64,000 nucleotides of DNA from Leptolyngbya sp. FACHB-261 (GCF_014696065.1 NZ_JACJPL010000031.1:62001-126000), one strand, 5' to 3'; shown: positions 34,376 through 43,365, numbered from the stretch's first letter. Translations and numbers: made by a program. Notes: generated from the sequence alone by a model not told the origin.

Positions 34376-35887
34376 TCATTGTACGTCTTGTGTCGCTGCA
34401 GGCGTGGCTGTTGGCGTGGCAGTAGAACTCTTGGCTCCCGGCGACTGGTTCAAGTAGGTGTAAATCGCAGCTGACATTTGACGAATCAGCTCATTAGCTC
34501 GCTGGTCATTATGAGGACGTTTGACCAGAGCTGTTGCCAAGTATTGCTTGCCATTGGGCATGTCGATCAGGCCAACGTCCCCGACCACCGAGCCGATATC
34601 TCCCGTTTTGTGGGCAATGATAGCGCCCTCACCTAAACCTGGACTCAACAAGGTATTGGTTACAGTCCGCCGCATAATTTCTAACATGCGGTCACGGCTG
34701 CGCAGGGATAGGAGATCGCCCTGATTGACTAAGTTCATCAGGGTTGCCAAGTCACGAGCGCTCGTGGTGTTGGTGCCTTCTAGATCAGGTAGGGGTTTGC
34801 GAATAGCTGTTGCAGCAAGGCCCCAAGAGGCAAAGCGTTCGTTGAGCTTAGCCATGCCACCCAAGCGGTCGATCAGCATATTAGTGGCAGTGTTATCGCT
34901 GACCGTGATCATTTTGTCTGCCACTTCCAGAGCCGTGAACTTGGTGCCTGGAGCTTCGTATTGCATATCTCCAGCCTCAGAGGCGATCAGGTCCGGTCGC
35001 ATTTCGAGAAGCTCATCCAGGCGGATCTTGCCCGCGTCCACGTCTTGAAGAAAGGCAACCAAAACCGGCACTTTGATCGTGCTAGCTGCGGAGAACGGCG
35101 TGGTAGCCGCTAGGTCAACGTAAGCTTTGGTATCCAAATCCAGCACAAACACGCTTGGGCTGAGATCAGGTTCAGCGGTGGCTAAAGTCTGAAGCTGCTG
35201 TTTGAGATCGCTCAATTCCTGCTGAGTTTCTAAGGGTGTTAAAACCTTTCCCGACTGCGATGTAGCCTGGGGATTAGGCTGATGGGAGTCCTGCGCTCTA
35301 GCATGCTGAGTGCCATCAGGATTCCAGATCGAAATCAGCGTGCCAACAATAGCACCCAGTCCAACACCGACCACCAACAGGCGTAGCGCTCGTAGCAGAG
35401 GGGGCACCGCCTGAACTTTGGTGCGTAGACGGGCTGGAGTGCGCGGCGCGGGAGCGACGGACGATGGCTGAGGCTTCCGGCTGCGCTGGCGCGAGTTAGA
35501 CCGCTCAGTTTCAGGGGTTACTTTATCGCGTGGTTTTGCCTCAGAACGAGTCCTTAAACGAGAGGAACGGGTCAGAGGCGGGCGGTTCTCGGGTGGGCGT
35601 GCTTCGTCTGCTTTCCGGGCTAGGTTGTTGGCAGCAACCCCTGAGTCAAGCGACCCCGACAACAGACTGCGACGCTCTCTGCGGCTGCGAGCCTGGGTTG
35701 TGCGTAGAGAGCGTTGGGGCACTGCCTCTGGAGACTTCTTCGCCTCTTTTGCCTCTTTGCCCTCTCTGGTGCGAGCTTGGAGCCGACGGCCCTGATTCTG
35801 AGTTGTGCTCTGGTCGGCCTCTGCACCTGCCCGCGCTACAGCACTGGCATTCCACTGAATTGGCCGTAGGGGGGATCTCTCAACCAA
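34376..35887 (-). CDS. Class A beta-lactamase-fold serine hydrolase with long basic N-terminus
   Basis: A 503-aa protein. Residues 1-160 are Arg/Ser/Pro-rich and look disordered; one TM helix follows (LLRALRLLVVGVGLGAIVGT). The catalytic domain has Ser-x-x-Lys in AASTIKVPVL, SDN in ITVSDNTATN and KTG in IAHKTGDIGSVVGD, so the active site is intact. Such enzymes include true beta-lactamases and cell-wall-related amidases; activity here is unknown. The start is TTG 35887, supported by GAGGA about 9 nt upstream and by the lack of any ATG before the TM. It begins 3 bp after the TrmJ stop. Confidence 0.82.
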   Translation of the reverse strand: MVERSPLRPIQWNASAVARAGAEADQSTTQNQGRRLQARTREGKEAKEAKKSPEAVPQRSLRTTQARSRRERRSLLSGSLDSGVAANNLARKADEARPPENRPPLTRSSRLRTRSEAKPRDKVTPETERSNSRQRSRKPQPSSVAPAPRTPARLRTKVQAVPPLLRALRLLVVGVGLGAIVGTLISIWNPDGTQHARAQDSHQPNPQATSQSGKVLTPLETQQELSDLKQQLQTLATAEPDLSPSVFVLDLDTKAYVDLAATTPFSAASTIKVPVLVAFLQDVDAGKIRLDELLEMRPDLIASEAGDMQYEAPGTKFTALEVADKMITVSDNTATNMLIDRLGGMAKLNERFASWGLAATAIRKPLPDLEGTNTTSARDLATLMNLVNQGDLLSLRSRDRMLEIMRRTVTNTLLSPGLGEGAIIAHKTGDIGSVVGDVGLIDMPNGKQYLATALVKRPHNDQRANELIRQMSAAIYTYLNQSPGAKSSTATPTATPAATQDVQ

Positions 35888-35890
35888 CGT

Positions 35891-36688
35891 TCATTCCTCA
35901 CGAGGCTCACGACTGCAATCGCCCAACTCAGTTGGGTGGGACAGCGCCCAATCCAGCTGACGCAGAATACCACGCAGCATGGTTACCTCCGTAGCGGTAG
36001 GATGGGCCCGGTTCAGCAAAGCCCGAAACTTGGCCATCCGGCTGCGGACAGTATGGGGGTAAAGATATCCGATTTTCAGCAAGGTTGTCTGCAACTCAGC
36101 GAAATAGTCTTCTAAAGCTGCGATCTCTGCTTGCTGCTGTTCAGGTACGTGTTGAGGTAGTTGGCCTGGCAACTGCTCAACGGCAGCTGATATCTGTACT
36201 GAGTTCTGGCTGAGGCGTTGCAACTCGTAGCAGCAGATAGCAACAGCCTGGGCCAGATTGAGCGAGGTATAAGCAGAACTGGTTGGAATGGTCACAAACC
36301 GTTGACAATAAGCTAGTTCATCCCGGCTCAAACCCCGGTCCTCAGGCCCAAACACTAAGCTAGTCTTCCCTGCATCAAGTTCTACTAGCCAGCCGAGACC
36401 TAGCTCTGGCGATTGAGGTGGCACAGGCAGTGGGTCCGAACGACCTGTCGTGCCAATAACCCGCTGGGAAGCGGACAGGGCTGCGGGTAGTGAGGTCACA
36501 ACCTGGATCTGGTCGAGAAGATCAGCCGCATGCACAGCCATCTGTCGAGCTTCTGGTCCCTGTGGGTCACAACGGGGATTGACAAGGACTAGGGACGAGA
36601 AACCCAGATTCTTCATTACCCGCGCTACTGAGCCAACGTTCAGCGGCCCAGCGGGTTCGACTAACACAACCTGTAGGTTCGAGATCAA
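35891..36688 (-). CDS. TrmJ-type tRNA/rRNA 2'-O-methyltransferase (SpoU family)
   Basis: A 265-aa SPOUT enzyme. Motif 1 VEPAGPLNVGSVARVMKN, motif 2 VFGPEDRGLSRDEL and motif 3 IPTSSAYTSLNLAQAV form the knotted SAM site. The C-terminal helical extension (LPQHVPEQQQAEIAALEDYF) is as in TrmJ, which methylates tRNA position 32. Length and motifs fit TrmJ better than TrmL or TrmH. It is followed immediately by the serine hydrolase gene. Confidence 0.85.
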   Translation of the reverse strand: MISNLQVVLVEPAGPLNVGSVARVMKNLGFSSLVLVNPRCDPQGPEARQMAVHAADLLDQIQVVTSLPAALSASQRVIGTTGRSDPLPVPPQSPELGLGWLVELDAGKTSLVFGPEDRGLSRDELAYCQRFVTIPTSSAYTSLNLAQAVAICCYELQRLSQNSVQISAAVEQLPGQLPQHVPEQQQAEIAALEDYFAELQTTLLKIGYLYPHTVRSRMAKFRALLNRAHPTATEVTMLRGILRQLDWALSHPTELGDCSREPREE

Positions 36689-36775
36689 CGCTAAATTATT
36701 AAGAAGGCTGAAGATTATGATGACAGTTCAAGGCTCTTGTGATTAGGTTGCAAATTCGGTTGCGAAAGGTAGCAT

Positions 36776-36940
36776 ATGGCGAAGCAACGGTTGAAGTCTG
36801 ACCTACCAACCAAAGTTTGTCCGGTCTGTAGCCGTCCCTTCACCTGGCGCAAGAAGTGGGAAAAGTGCTGGTCCGAGGTGAAATACTGCTCTGACCGCTG
36901 TCGCAACCGACGTTCGCAAGTTGATTCCCTGGAAGGATGA
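36776..36940 (+). CDS. DUF2256 small zinc-ribbon-like protein
   Basis: A 54-aa protein, [10 protein letters not shown] at the start, with four cysteines in [20 protein letters not shown] and [10 protein letters not shown]. This is the DUF2256 signature; Cys spacing suggests a treble-clef or zinc-ribbon site. Function is unknown. Its TGA overlaps the ATG of the next gene by 4 bp (36937-36940). GAAAGG lies about 7 nt upstream. Confidence 0.88.
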   Translation: MAKQRLKSDLPTKVCPVCSRPFTWRKKWEKCWSEVKYCSDRCRNRRSQVDSLEG

Positions 36941-37443
36941 GGGCCATGCTGGGTGATGTCACTCCCTCCCTACGTCTCCAGCAGCTTTATCGCGACCAGC
37001 TTTCCCACGGGCAATTTGTGATGCCAGAGTTGCAGCGTTGGGAGAAGGGGGTTCCCTTCTGGGGAGAACTCTTCTATCTGTCACAGCCCGAGGCTGACTA
37101 TCTGCGCACCTTGTGTCCTCGGAGTAGTCATCTACCAGGGCCAGCACCCACTATAGGCATTCAGCTCTGTGCTAGCTCCCTTAAGTTGAGCGAACGTTTA
37201 GCAGTGCAGATCAACGAGACGGGTTACGGGGGCCTTGTGCAGTTTGAGGATCTGGCCGACCAAGACTGCTTCCTACGCATTGCCTTTGGTGCCAGCCTTT
37301 ACCCTGTAATCGTTATGCAATCTATGCTGCGGGAGTTCTGGTTACAGCTCACACTGAATGCTTGCCGCCATTCACTCACGGTGACCCAAGAAGACAGCTG
37401 CTTGGGCTACTGGGAGTCAGATTTACTCCTGCCACGCCTGTGA
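36937..37443 (+). CDS. Conserved hypothetical protein coupled to DUF2256
   Basis: A 168-aa soluble protein, not recognised. It starts by ATGA overlap with the DUF2256 gene, with GGAAGG just upstream; a second ATG three codons in is possible. Sequence is mixed alpha/beta with aromatic-rich stretches ([34 protein letters not shown]). No signal peptide or TM. The close coupling suggests a shared process. Confidence 0.7.
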   Translation: MRAMLGDVTPSLRLQQLYRDQLSHGQFVMPELQRWEKGVPFWGELFYLSQPEADYLRTLCPRSSHLPGPAPTIGIQLCASSLKLSERLAVQINETGYGGLVQFEDLADQDCFLRIAFGASLYPVIVMQSMLREFWLQLTLNACRHSLTVTQEDSCLGYWESDLLLPRL

Positions 37444-37652
37444 GAGCCTCTCAATTTCAGAGCTAAGGCCAATAAGCTCTTAAAGCTTTTCGACCTTAGA
37501 GACACTCTTAGTTAAGGCATCTCTAAATTCATCAAGCCTGCAATGAGCTACTTCAGTTTTGATTCAAGAGCAACTCTGCCTTGAGAGGTTTGCGGAACTT
37601 AGGCTAGATCCAGGGACTCTTAAGAGATAATCCCTGTCTGCTCGAATTGATC

Positions 37653-38753
37653 ATGCAAAAGCTCTTACTGACGTTAACTGCCGCCTCCAGCCTGCTGCTT
37701 GCACCCTTGGCCTTACCGCCAGCAGCACTGGCGCAACGCGTGGTAGATGTCAGCCCAGATCTCAATAGCCAAAACGTCTCACCCAGCACCTCGATTTCGG
37801 GTCAGTTCAACTCCACTGATGGCGGTGCTGTGGATGTAAATTCGGTCCGGATCTTGGTTAACGATCGGGACGTCACCAACAATAGTGTGGTTACGCGGAA
37901 CTTCTTCAGCTACCGCCCCGACCAAGCCCTGCCTGCAGGACAGAACCGGGTTCGAGTGGAGTATGCCAGCGTTAATGGTCAGCGTCGCGTGGTGGAATGG
38001 TCATTTGCTGTGCAGCAGCCCCAGGCAGCAGTACGCATCACCTCAGTCACCCACAACGCCGCCAGCAATCCCTTAGGGCCAGGCTCAACTTTTCTAGCAA
38101 CCGTCAACGGTACACCCGGTGCACGGGGCTCGGTTCTCTTGATTCAGGATGGCCGTACTGTGCGTGAGCTGCCTGCTCAAGAAGTGTCTTCAGGTGTCTA
38201 TGTCGCGACCCTAAATGTTCAATCCAGTGACCGGGTCGCTGAGGGTGTCGTAGTCGGTCGTTTGCTACGCCAAAACCAAGTGACCTATGCAGCCGCTGCG
38301 CAACCCGTGGTCCTGAGTACCAGTGCTGGTGGCACTACTGAAGCGCCTCAGGTCGGTGGCTCAACTGGGGGCTCAACGGGAGGTTCGACCAGCCCTGGCA
38401 CCAGTACTGGCACTGGTTCAACCGGTAGCACAGCAGCACTGCAACCCCGCTTCACTAGTCACCAGGAAGGGGGCCAGGTGAGCGGTTCCTTTACCCTGGT
38501 AGGTCAAACCCGTCCCAACGCCAGAGTTAACGTTAATGTGAACTCTAGAGTGTCGGTCCTAGGCGGGCTGATCAACCTCGGCAGTCAAAGTCTGCTTAAT
38601 GAAGAAGTCACCGCTGATGCCAATGGTCGCTTTCAGGTTCAAGTCCCTCTGCCCAGCAGGCCTACGTCGGGTACGCAATACATCGTGCGAGCCACAGCTC
38701 GTACTGGTAACGAGGTGAGCAACCCAACTCAACTCACGCTGAGCCAACGCTAA
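37653..38753 (+). CDS. Secreted Ig-like-fold protein
   Basis: A 366-aa exported protein with signal peptide (LLTLTAASSLLLAPLALPPA, then ALAQ). Residues about 30-125 form a Big-type beta domain (VDVSPDLNSQNVSPSTSIS, SVRILVNDRDVTNNSVV). A second beta domain follows (VRITSVTHNAASNPLGPGS), then a Gly/Ser/Thr linker with GGSTGGST repeats, then a third beta domain (VSGSFTLVGQTRPNARVNV). No sorting motif or lipobox. Likely periplasmic or surface; function unknown. ATG 37653 is taken; a TTG six bases earlier is also open. Confidence 0.75.
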   Translation: MQKLLLTLTAASSLLLAPLALPPAALAQRVVDVSPDLNSQNVSPSTSISGQFNSTDGGAVDVNSVRILVNDRDVTNNSVVTRNFFSYRPDQALPAGQNRVRVEYASVNGQRRVVEWSFAVQQPQAAVRITSVTHNAASNPLGPGSTFLATVNGTPGARGSVLLIQDGRTVRELPAQEVSSGVYVATLNVQSSDRVAEGVVVGRLLRQNQVTYAAAAQPVVLSTSAGGTTEAPQVGGSTGGSTGGSTSPGTSTGTGSTGSTAALQPRFTSHQEGGQVSGSFTLVGQTRPNARVNVNVNSRVSVLGGLINLGSQSLLNEEVTADANGRFQVQVPLPSRPTSGTQYIVRATARTGNEVSNPTQLTLSQR

Positions 38754-38813
38754 GCTTCTAGCCGTTCTGAAATGGCTCTGGAACAGATCTAGAGTGACTT
38801 AGCAACAGAAAAT

Positions 38814-38865
38814 GGGGCTCATACCAGAGAGATGCCTGACTTGCCATCTCTCTGGTATGAGCCCC
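38814..38865. repeat. Perfect 21-bp stem inverted repeat
   Basis: A 21-nt arm (38814-38834, starting GGGGCTCATACC) is repeated exactly in inverse at 38845-38865 around a 10-nt loop. It lies between the convergent Ig-like and Hsp20 genes. Minus-strand transcripts would have ATTTTC after the stem, so a bidirectional terminator is the simplest reading. Confidence 0.75.
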
Positions 38866-38986
38866 AAGCGTTATGAGTGAGGTGGACTAACGTACAGGTG
38901 TCGCGTCAGTTTGCTTCAGTCTGTTTCAAGCAAGACCCCAAAAATTAGACCCGAAAGCTGAGACCCAGAAACTTAGACCCGAACCA

Positions 38987-39598
38987 TTAGGCCCAGATGT
39001 CTTGGATTTCAGCAGCTTTGGGTTGTTGGCTTTGAGCTTGAGCTTCCCAAGCAGAAACCTCGGTGGCAACAGGTGCAGGCGCTACAGAGACAGCAGGCTG
39101 TGTTTCAGTCGCAGGGGCTTCAGCGGCAACAGGCGCAGCAGGCTGAGCTTCAGGCTGAGCGTCTAGGAGGTTAACTTTGACAACGCGTGCAGCTTGAGCT
39201 TTGGGCAGACGCACGGTGAGCACACCGCCTTCATAAGCAGCTTGAACATCAGAGGTGCTTAGTGCCAACGGGAAGTCTAGGATGCGGCGGAAGTTGCCCT
39301 GACGAAACTCATTGATGTGGACCTTTGCATCATTAGCAGCAAGGTCTTGCACAAGCCCACTGAGGACGAGGCGCTCAACTGTCACCTCAATCTTTAGGCT
39401 GTCGCGATCAAGGTTCGGGACTAATGCCCGTACTTCGTAGGCCTTCTGGGTTTCGACTACCTGAATTGCAGGCTGCCAAGCTTCAGCTTGGGGCTGTTGA
39501 CGAGCAACAGTGCCAGAGAAGCTGTTAAACAAGCGATCCAGGTCGCGGCGCATCAGACCCAATTCAACGGAAGGGGTTAAGCGGATCAGAGTCATCAC
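38987..39598 (-). CDS. Small heat shock protein (Hsp20/alpha-crystallin)
   Basis: A 203-aa sHsp. The alpha-crystallin domain spans about residues 40-142: WQPAIQVVETQKAYEVRALV, GNFRRILDFPLALSTSDVQA and YEGGVLTVRLPKAQAARVVK. A final 55-residue Ala/Pro/Glu-rich tail (from about residue 148) is longer than the short tail of typical cyanobacterial HspA. It is an ATP-independent chaperone, possibly membrane-associated. No CIRCE element is visible upstream. Confidence 0.9.
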   Translation of the reverse strand: MMTLIRLTPSVELGLMRRDLDRLFNSFSGTVARQQPQAEAWQPAIQVVETQKAYEVRALVPNLDRDSLKIEVTVERLVLSGLVQDLAANDAKVHINEFRQGNFRRILDFPLALSTSDVQAAYEGGVLTVRLPKAQAARVVKVNLLDAQPEAQPAAPVAAEAPATETQPAVSVAPAPVATEVSAWEAQAQSQQPKAAEIQDIWA

Positions 39599-39718
39599 AG
39601 TTCTCCTGGCAAATCTTGAAATTCACTGGTGATGACTCAATCGTAGTGAGCAAGCTTCAAGCTTAGAGAGGGCAAAGCCGTACTGCTAAGAGCGTGATCA
39701 CCGAGCTTGCCTTACCTG

Positions 39719-40255
39719 CTATATCTCCCCGCTAACTGTACTATGGGCGTCTGGAAAGCGCTTAAGAACGTACCAGAAAATTAGGGCATTTATCGTCAAC
39801 AACCCTACCTTTGGCCAAGTTGCTTCTGCCCATAATTCATAAACTTCGACGGGGAGGCTAAGCCCTACAGCTACCAAGAGCAGCCAGCGTACCCAGGTTC
39901 GCTCTTGCCAAAGGCCAATAGCTTCGACCAAGCTCAGTAGTGCATACAGTCCTGCTGCGACAGAAGCAAACAGCAGTGTGTGTGGGCTCAGTTGAGCAAC
40001 GTGGACCAACACCCAATTGACAACTACTTGCTGACTCTCTAGTGGATAGTCTTCCAGGAGCAGAGCCATTTGACGAATCGTGCTGTGGTGAATACGCGCT
40101 AGTAGTAGCGCGATTGAGGCAAACGTCAGCAAAATCGCCTGCCCCAGCTTATAAGCAATCAGCACCAACAAGCCCGTGGGTCGCACGAGCTGAGGTGTCG
40201 GATTATGCCCCTGTTCAGAGTGCAGAGGGCGGTCGAAACGGTTTAGCTCAGCCAA
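39719..40255 (-). CDS. DUF2127 membrane protein
   Basis: A 178-aa membrane protein with about four helices: LLVLIAYKLGQAILLTFASI, TLLFASVAAGLYALLSLVEA, VRWLLLVAVGLSLPVEVYEL and VGLLTINALIFWYVLKRF. The pattern of EAIGLW, then VGLSLPVEVYEL, matches DUF2127. Function unknown. The frame opens with TTG 40255 and no ribosome site is obvious, so the exact start is uncertain. Confidence 0.78.
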   Translation of the reverse strand: MAELNRFDRPLHSEQGHNPTPQLVRPTGLLVLIAYKLGQAILLTFASIALLLARIHHSTIRQMALLLEDYPLESQQVVVNWVLVHVAQLSPHTLLFASVAAGLYALLSLVEAIGLWQERTWVRWLLLVAVGLSLPVEVYELWAEATWPKVGLLTINALIFWYVLKRFPDAHSTVSGEI

Positions 40256-40341
40256 ACAGTCAATGCCTCGGTCTGGATCAACCCACCCCCACAGTGTACG
40301 GCGCTAGCTGCCGGGCCTCCGCTGACGGAAGAGGTAATTTT

Positions 40342-40896
40342 TCAAGGCTGAGCTGGTGCGGGGGTATAAAACTGCCCGGGATTCTGCTCCAGTAAATTGG
40401 GTTGAAAACCTGGTTGTGGAGCAGGTTGCGCCCCAGGATTGAGGGGATCGGTGATGCCACCGCCGGATTGTGGCCCTGATTGTGCACCTGCTGGTGGGTT
40501 AGTAGCCAGCGCCACGCGGCTGCCACCCACAGCACGCAGAGTATCTAAAGCTGAGATTACCTGCTGGTAGCTCAGGCTACGGTCTGCGCTAAGCACCACT
40601 ACCCCCTGAGGATTAAGCGTCAAATAATCCAAGATTCTTTGCACCAGTTGCGGTTGGCTCACCTGGTCGCGGTCCACAAAGGTATTCCCCGAGGCATCCA
40701 AACTCACAACCAATGTCCTTTGGGTTTGAGAAGCGCTACTGCTGGACTGGGGGAGATTTAGGTTGATGCCCTGCTGTCGGGTCAACACAGTCGCGGCCAG
40801 CAGAAAAAAGGTCAGAATGCAGAAGATCACGTCGATTAGGGGAATCAGATCGATGCGAGCCTCTTCACCTGACATAAAAGGCAGATTAATCTTCAT
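40342..40896 (-). CDS. ExbD/TolR-type biopolymer transport protein
   Basis: A 184-aa protein with one N-terminal TM helix preceded by ARIDLIPLIDVIFCILTFFL; the Asp in PLIDVIF is the proton-carrying residue of ExbD/TolR. The periplasmic domain (LVVSLDASGNTFVDRDQVS, VVVLSADRSLSYQQVISALD) is normal; the last 45 residues are Gly/Pro/Gln-rich. It works with the ExbB-like channel encoded directly upstream, energising an outer-membrane process. Its ATG overlaps the ExbB stop (TGATG). No TonB is in the window. Confidence 0.9.
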   Translation of the reverse strand: MKINLPFMSGEEARIDLIPLIDVIFCILTFFLLAATVLTRQQGINLNLPQSSSSASQTQRTLVVSLDASGNTFVDRDQVSQPQLVQRILDYLTLNPQGVVVLSADRSLSYQQVISALDTLRAVGGSRVALATNPPAGAQSGPQSGGGITDPLNPGAQPAPQPGFQPNLLEQNPGQFYTPAPAQP

Positions 40897-41564
40897 CAGC
40901 TTTGAGCTTGTTTTTCGATTGGAGAACTGCGCCGCTCAGGGCCGTAAAACTGCTGCCAGTGTTGCCGGTAGAGTAGCTCCAGCTCATTGCCTGCTTTGCG
41001 GAACACTTTAATCTGATTGAACAGTAACCCCTGGAACAGGCGGTGAAATGACAGGGTTCCAATGGCCACAATTAAGCCCGTGGCCGTGGTAATCAGGGCC
41101 TCGGCAATACCGAGGGTTACTCCACCTGTGGCCGAGGTTCCCAAGTCGGCTAAGCGGATCGAACTCAAAGAGTTGATCAATCCCACGACTGTACCCAGCA
41201 GTCCTAACAGGGGAGACAGCGCCACAATTGCCTCCAGTAGCTTTTCACCACGACGCATTGCGCCCAGTTCGTCTTCTGCCGCACCCTCAAGTGCCAGGCT
41301 GAATAGTTCTGGGTTTGGGTTCTCCAGCTTCATTGGAGCCAGCAGAAAACGTCCCACCGGTTGGTTTTGATATTGACGGGCAATCTTGGCGGCAGCATCC
41401 CAGTCGCGTCGGGCTGCCTCTAGCACCCGTCCCATGACTTGGCCTTCGTTGAGCAACATATTGAACCAGAACCAAAGACGCTCCAGAATGGCGGCCAGTG
41501 CCAAAATCGACAAGACCAGCAGTGGCACCATGACCGGGCCACCCTTAGTGAATAGTTCACCCAT
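40896..41564 (-). CDS. MotA/TolQ/ExbB proton channel family protein
   Basis: A 222-aa inner-membrane protein with three TM helices: [40 protein letters not shown] and [33 protein letters not shown] and [17 protein letters not shown] are the conserved ExbB pore segments. It forms the motor complex with the downstream ExbD protein. Confidence 0.92.
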   Translation of the reverse strand: MGELFTKGGPVMVPLLVLSILALAAILERLWFWFNMLLNEGQVMGRVLEAARRDWDAAAKIARQYQNQPVGRFLLAPMKLENPNPELFSLALEGAAEDELGAMRRGEKLLEAIVALSPLLGLLGTVVGLINSLSSIRLADLGTSATGGVTLGIAEALITTATGLIVAIGTLSFHRLFQGLLFNQIKVFRKAGNELELLYRQHWQQFYGPERRSSPIEKQAQS

Positions 41565-41662
41565 GCTTTACCGACGTTCTCCTGGTATCTAAGCTGGCGG
41601 GCCTCGCGCCCTTTATCTTGGCGTCAAAGGCTCCCTGATCATCATAGATGCCGGAGATACTC

Positions 41663-42142
41663 TCAGGATCCGGACGGTTTCTGGTCTAAACGGTAGCCTC
41701 TAGCAACGTAGTAGAAGTAAGGCTGGTAAGTATTGAACTCTGACTGTGGCGCCTGAGCCAGAAGGTTGTAGCGAATCCCCTGCTGCTGGATTGCCAGGCT
41801 CAGATAGATTGTCTGGGTCTGCGGCTCTGACTCCTGCTTGAGGTAGCCGCGTACCCCTTGGTCAGTCACAAAGTTAGACGGAGGCAATGCCTCAACGCTA
41901 GTCGCAACTTGAGCCGCCCAGCCCCGGATTTGAACCTCGGAAACTCGGGGGCTGATGAAGGCCTGTCCATCACCGTTACTGGGAGGAACTGCGGCGCGCC
42001 AGGTGCTGGGATAGGGAAAGGTGTAACCGTAGCGGTCGTTGTGATAAGTCTCCCAGGTCACCTGCTGCTTGCAACTGCTCAACGTGAGCAACAGCAGACC
42101 CGCTAAGCCGAGCAATCGGCTAGCGGCCGGGGTCCGAGGCAT
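41663..42142 (-). CDS. Lipoprotein, PsbP-like fold possible
   Basis: A 159-aa lipoprotein: ATG 42142, signal LLGLAGLLLLTLSSC with lipobox LSSC. The mature part opens WETYHNDRYGYTFPYPSTWR, the start pattern of PsbP/MOG1-fold proteins, and continues with alternating strands to YYVARGYRL. Function unknown; a photosystem II accessory role is only suggested by fold-like similarity. tRNA-Thr lies immediately upstream on the same strand. Confidence 0.72.
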   Translation of the reverse strand: MPRTPAASRLLGLAGLLLLTLSSCKQQVTWETYHNDRYGYTFPYPSTWRAAVPPSNGDGQAFISPRVSEVQIRGWAAQVATSVEALPPSNFVTDQGVRGYLKQESEPQTQTIYLSLAIQQQGIRYNLLAQAPQSEFNTYQPYFYYVARGYRLDQKPSGS

Positions 42143-42178
42143 AGTGATCCGATGCACCGCAGGACTCAATCTCTAGGA

Positions 42179-42251
42179 AGCTGGCGACAGGATTCGAACC
42201 TGCGACCGGCTGATTACAAATCAGCTGCTCTACCAGCTGAGCTACGCCAGC
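42179..42251 (-). tRNA. tRNA-Thr(TGT)
   Basis: On the minus strand GCTGGCG pairs with CGCCAGC; D arm GCTC/GAGC; anticodon stem-loop CTGATTTGTAATCAG with anticodon TGT; T arm GCAGG TTCGAAT CCTGT (with one wobble). Discriminator U. CCA not encoded. Confidence 0.93.
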
Positions 42252-42738
42252 GTTCAATTGATAATAGTAGCAAAGCCTGGGTCGTTTTGGCAGCTAGGTT
42301 AGGATCGGAGATGGAGCGCAGGACTCAGCATTCGTCAATTTGTCTTCAGTCAATATCTCAACGCTCGACTTTCTTGAGGTTTTTAGGTCTTAGGAGTTTC
42401 GTTGGCAACCTAGATCAACATATTCACTTAACTAAGCTCATCAAGCTTGTACCTGTCCCTAGCCAGCTCATCTCTAATTAAGAAGTGGAAATTAAGAACC
42501 AATCCAAGTAATAAAAACCTAGCTGTAAATTCACCAAAAGAATAGTTTAATCCTTCAGACAGATGCAGGTGTTGATAGCAACAGCATTAGTGATTAATGA
42601 GAATTTTCACAACTTGCAGTCTGAGAATCATTCCTGGCTCAGCGGGCTGATCTGGCCCTCTTCTGCCATTGGGTTGATGTCCTAAGGTTCGTAGCTTGCT
42701 CTGATAGAGGTACTGCGGAACCACGGAGATTCTAAATA
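42252..42738. other. Intergenic region (487 bp) upstream of dps
   Basis: No gene supported. Two TGAGAAT-containing sequences, AATGAGAATTTTCA (about 42596-42609) and CTGAGAATCATTCC (about 42621-42634), partly resemble Fur boxes. The rest is AT-rich without clear promoter motifs. Confidence 0.4.
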
Positions 42739-43281
42739 ATGCGTAAGTTAAATATTGGTCTGTCACCTGAGCAACGCGAAGGCGTGATCGGATTACTAAA
42801 TGCTGATCTGGCAGATACCTATTTACTGATTATTAAGACTAAGAAGCACCACTGGGACGTTGTTGGTCCACAGTTCCGTTCACTGCATGAACTGTGGGAA
42901 GAACAGTACCAGGCTATGTCTGAGAGTTCAGACAAAATTGCCGAGCGCGTTCGAGCTCTGGGTGGTTACCCTGTGGGCACAGCCAAAGGTTTCCTGGAGT
43001 ACGCCACTCTGGAAGAGCATCCCGGTGACATCCCAACTGCCTACGGCATGGTAGCTCGTTTGCTAGACGACCACGAGCAGGTCATCCGCAACTTGCGCGG
43101 CCATGTAGACCGTTGCTCTGAGGAATTTGGTGACGAAGGGACAGCTGACTTCCTAACCGGCATCATGGAAGCTCATGAAGACATGGCTTGGATGCTCCGC
43201 TCCTTTATCGAAGGTGTCTCCATTGAGCCCGATGGCGATAAACCCGGTTCAGAGCTGAAACTACCTGTCGAAATGAAGTAG
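42739..43281 (+). CDS. dps: Dps-family ferritin-like DNA protection protein
   Basis: A 180-aa ferritin-like protein. The Dps ferroxidase residues lie in KKHHWDVVGPQFRSLHELWE and YQAMSESSDKIAERVRALGG, the inter-subunit site of Dps. The C-terminal helix has AHEDMAWMLRSFIEG. Dps cages oxidise Fe(II) with peroxide and protect DNA. GGAGA lies 10 nt before the ATG. A sulfiredoxin gene converges downstream, so the spot is rich in peroxide-defence functions. Confidence 0.92.
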   Translation: MRKLNIGLSPEQREGVIGLLNADLADTYLLIIKTKKHHWDVVGPQFRSLHELWEEQYQAMSESSDKIAERVRALGGYPVGTAKGFLEYATLEEHPGDIPTAYGMVARLLDDHEQVIRNLRGHVDRCSEEFGDEGTADFLTGIMEAHEDMAWMLRSFIEGVSIEPDGDKPGSELKLPVEMK

Positions 43282-43333
43282 TCACGCTTGGGTTGGAGTC
43301 TCTATAAAAGGCTCAATAAGCAACTCAATATGT

Positions 43334-43365
43334 AAGAAAGAGGTAGGCTAGCCTACCTCTTTCTT
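43334..43365 (+). terminator. Terminator of dps
   Basis: AAGAAAGAGGTAGGC and its exact complement form a 15-bp stem with a 2-base centre (GCTAGC core); TTTCTTCGTGCTTTTT follows. It probably also terminates the convergent sulfiredoxin transcript. Confidence 0.85.

Noticed and set aside
35530-35994. 154-aa plus-strand open frame
   Set aside because: Antisense to the Arg-rich tail of the serine hydrolase; the Leu/Cys/Gly composition is the expected mirror.
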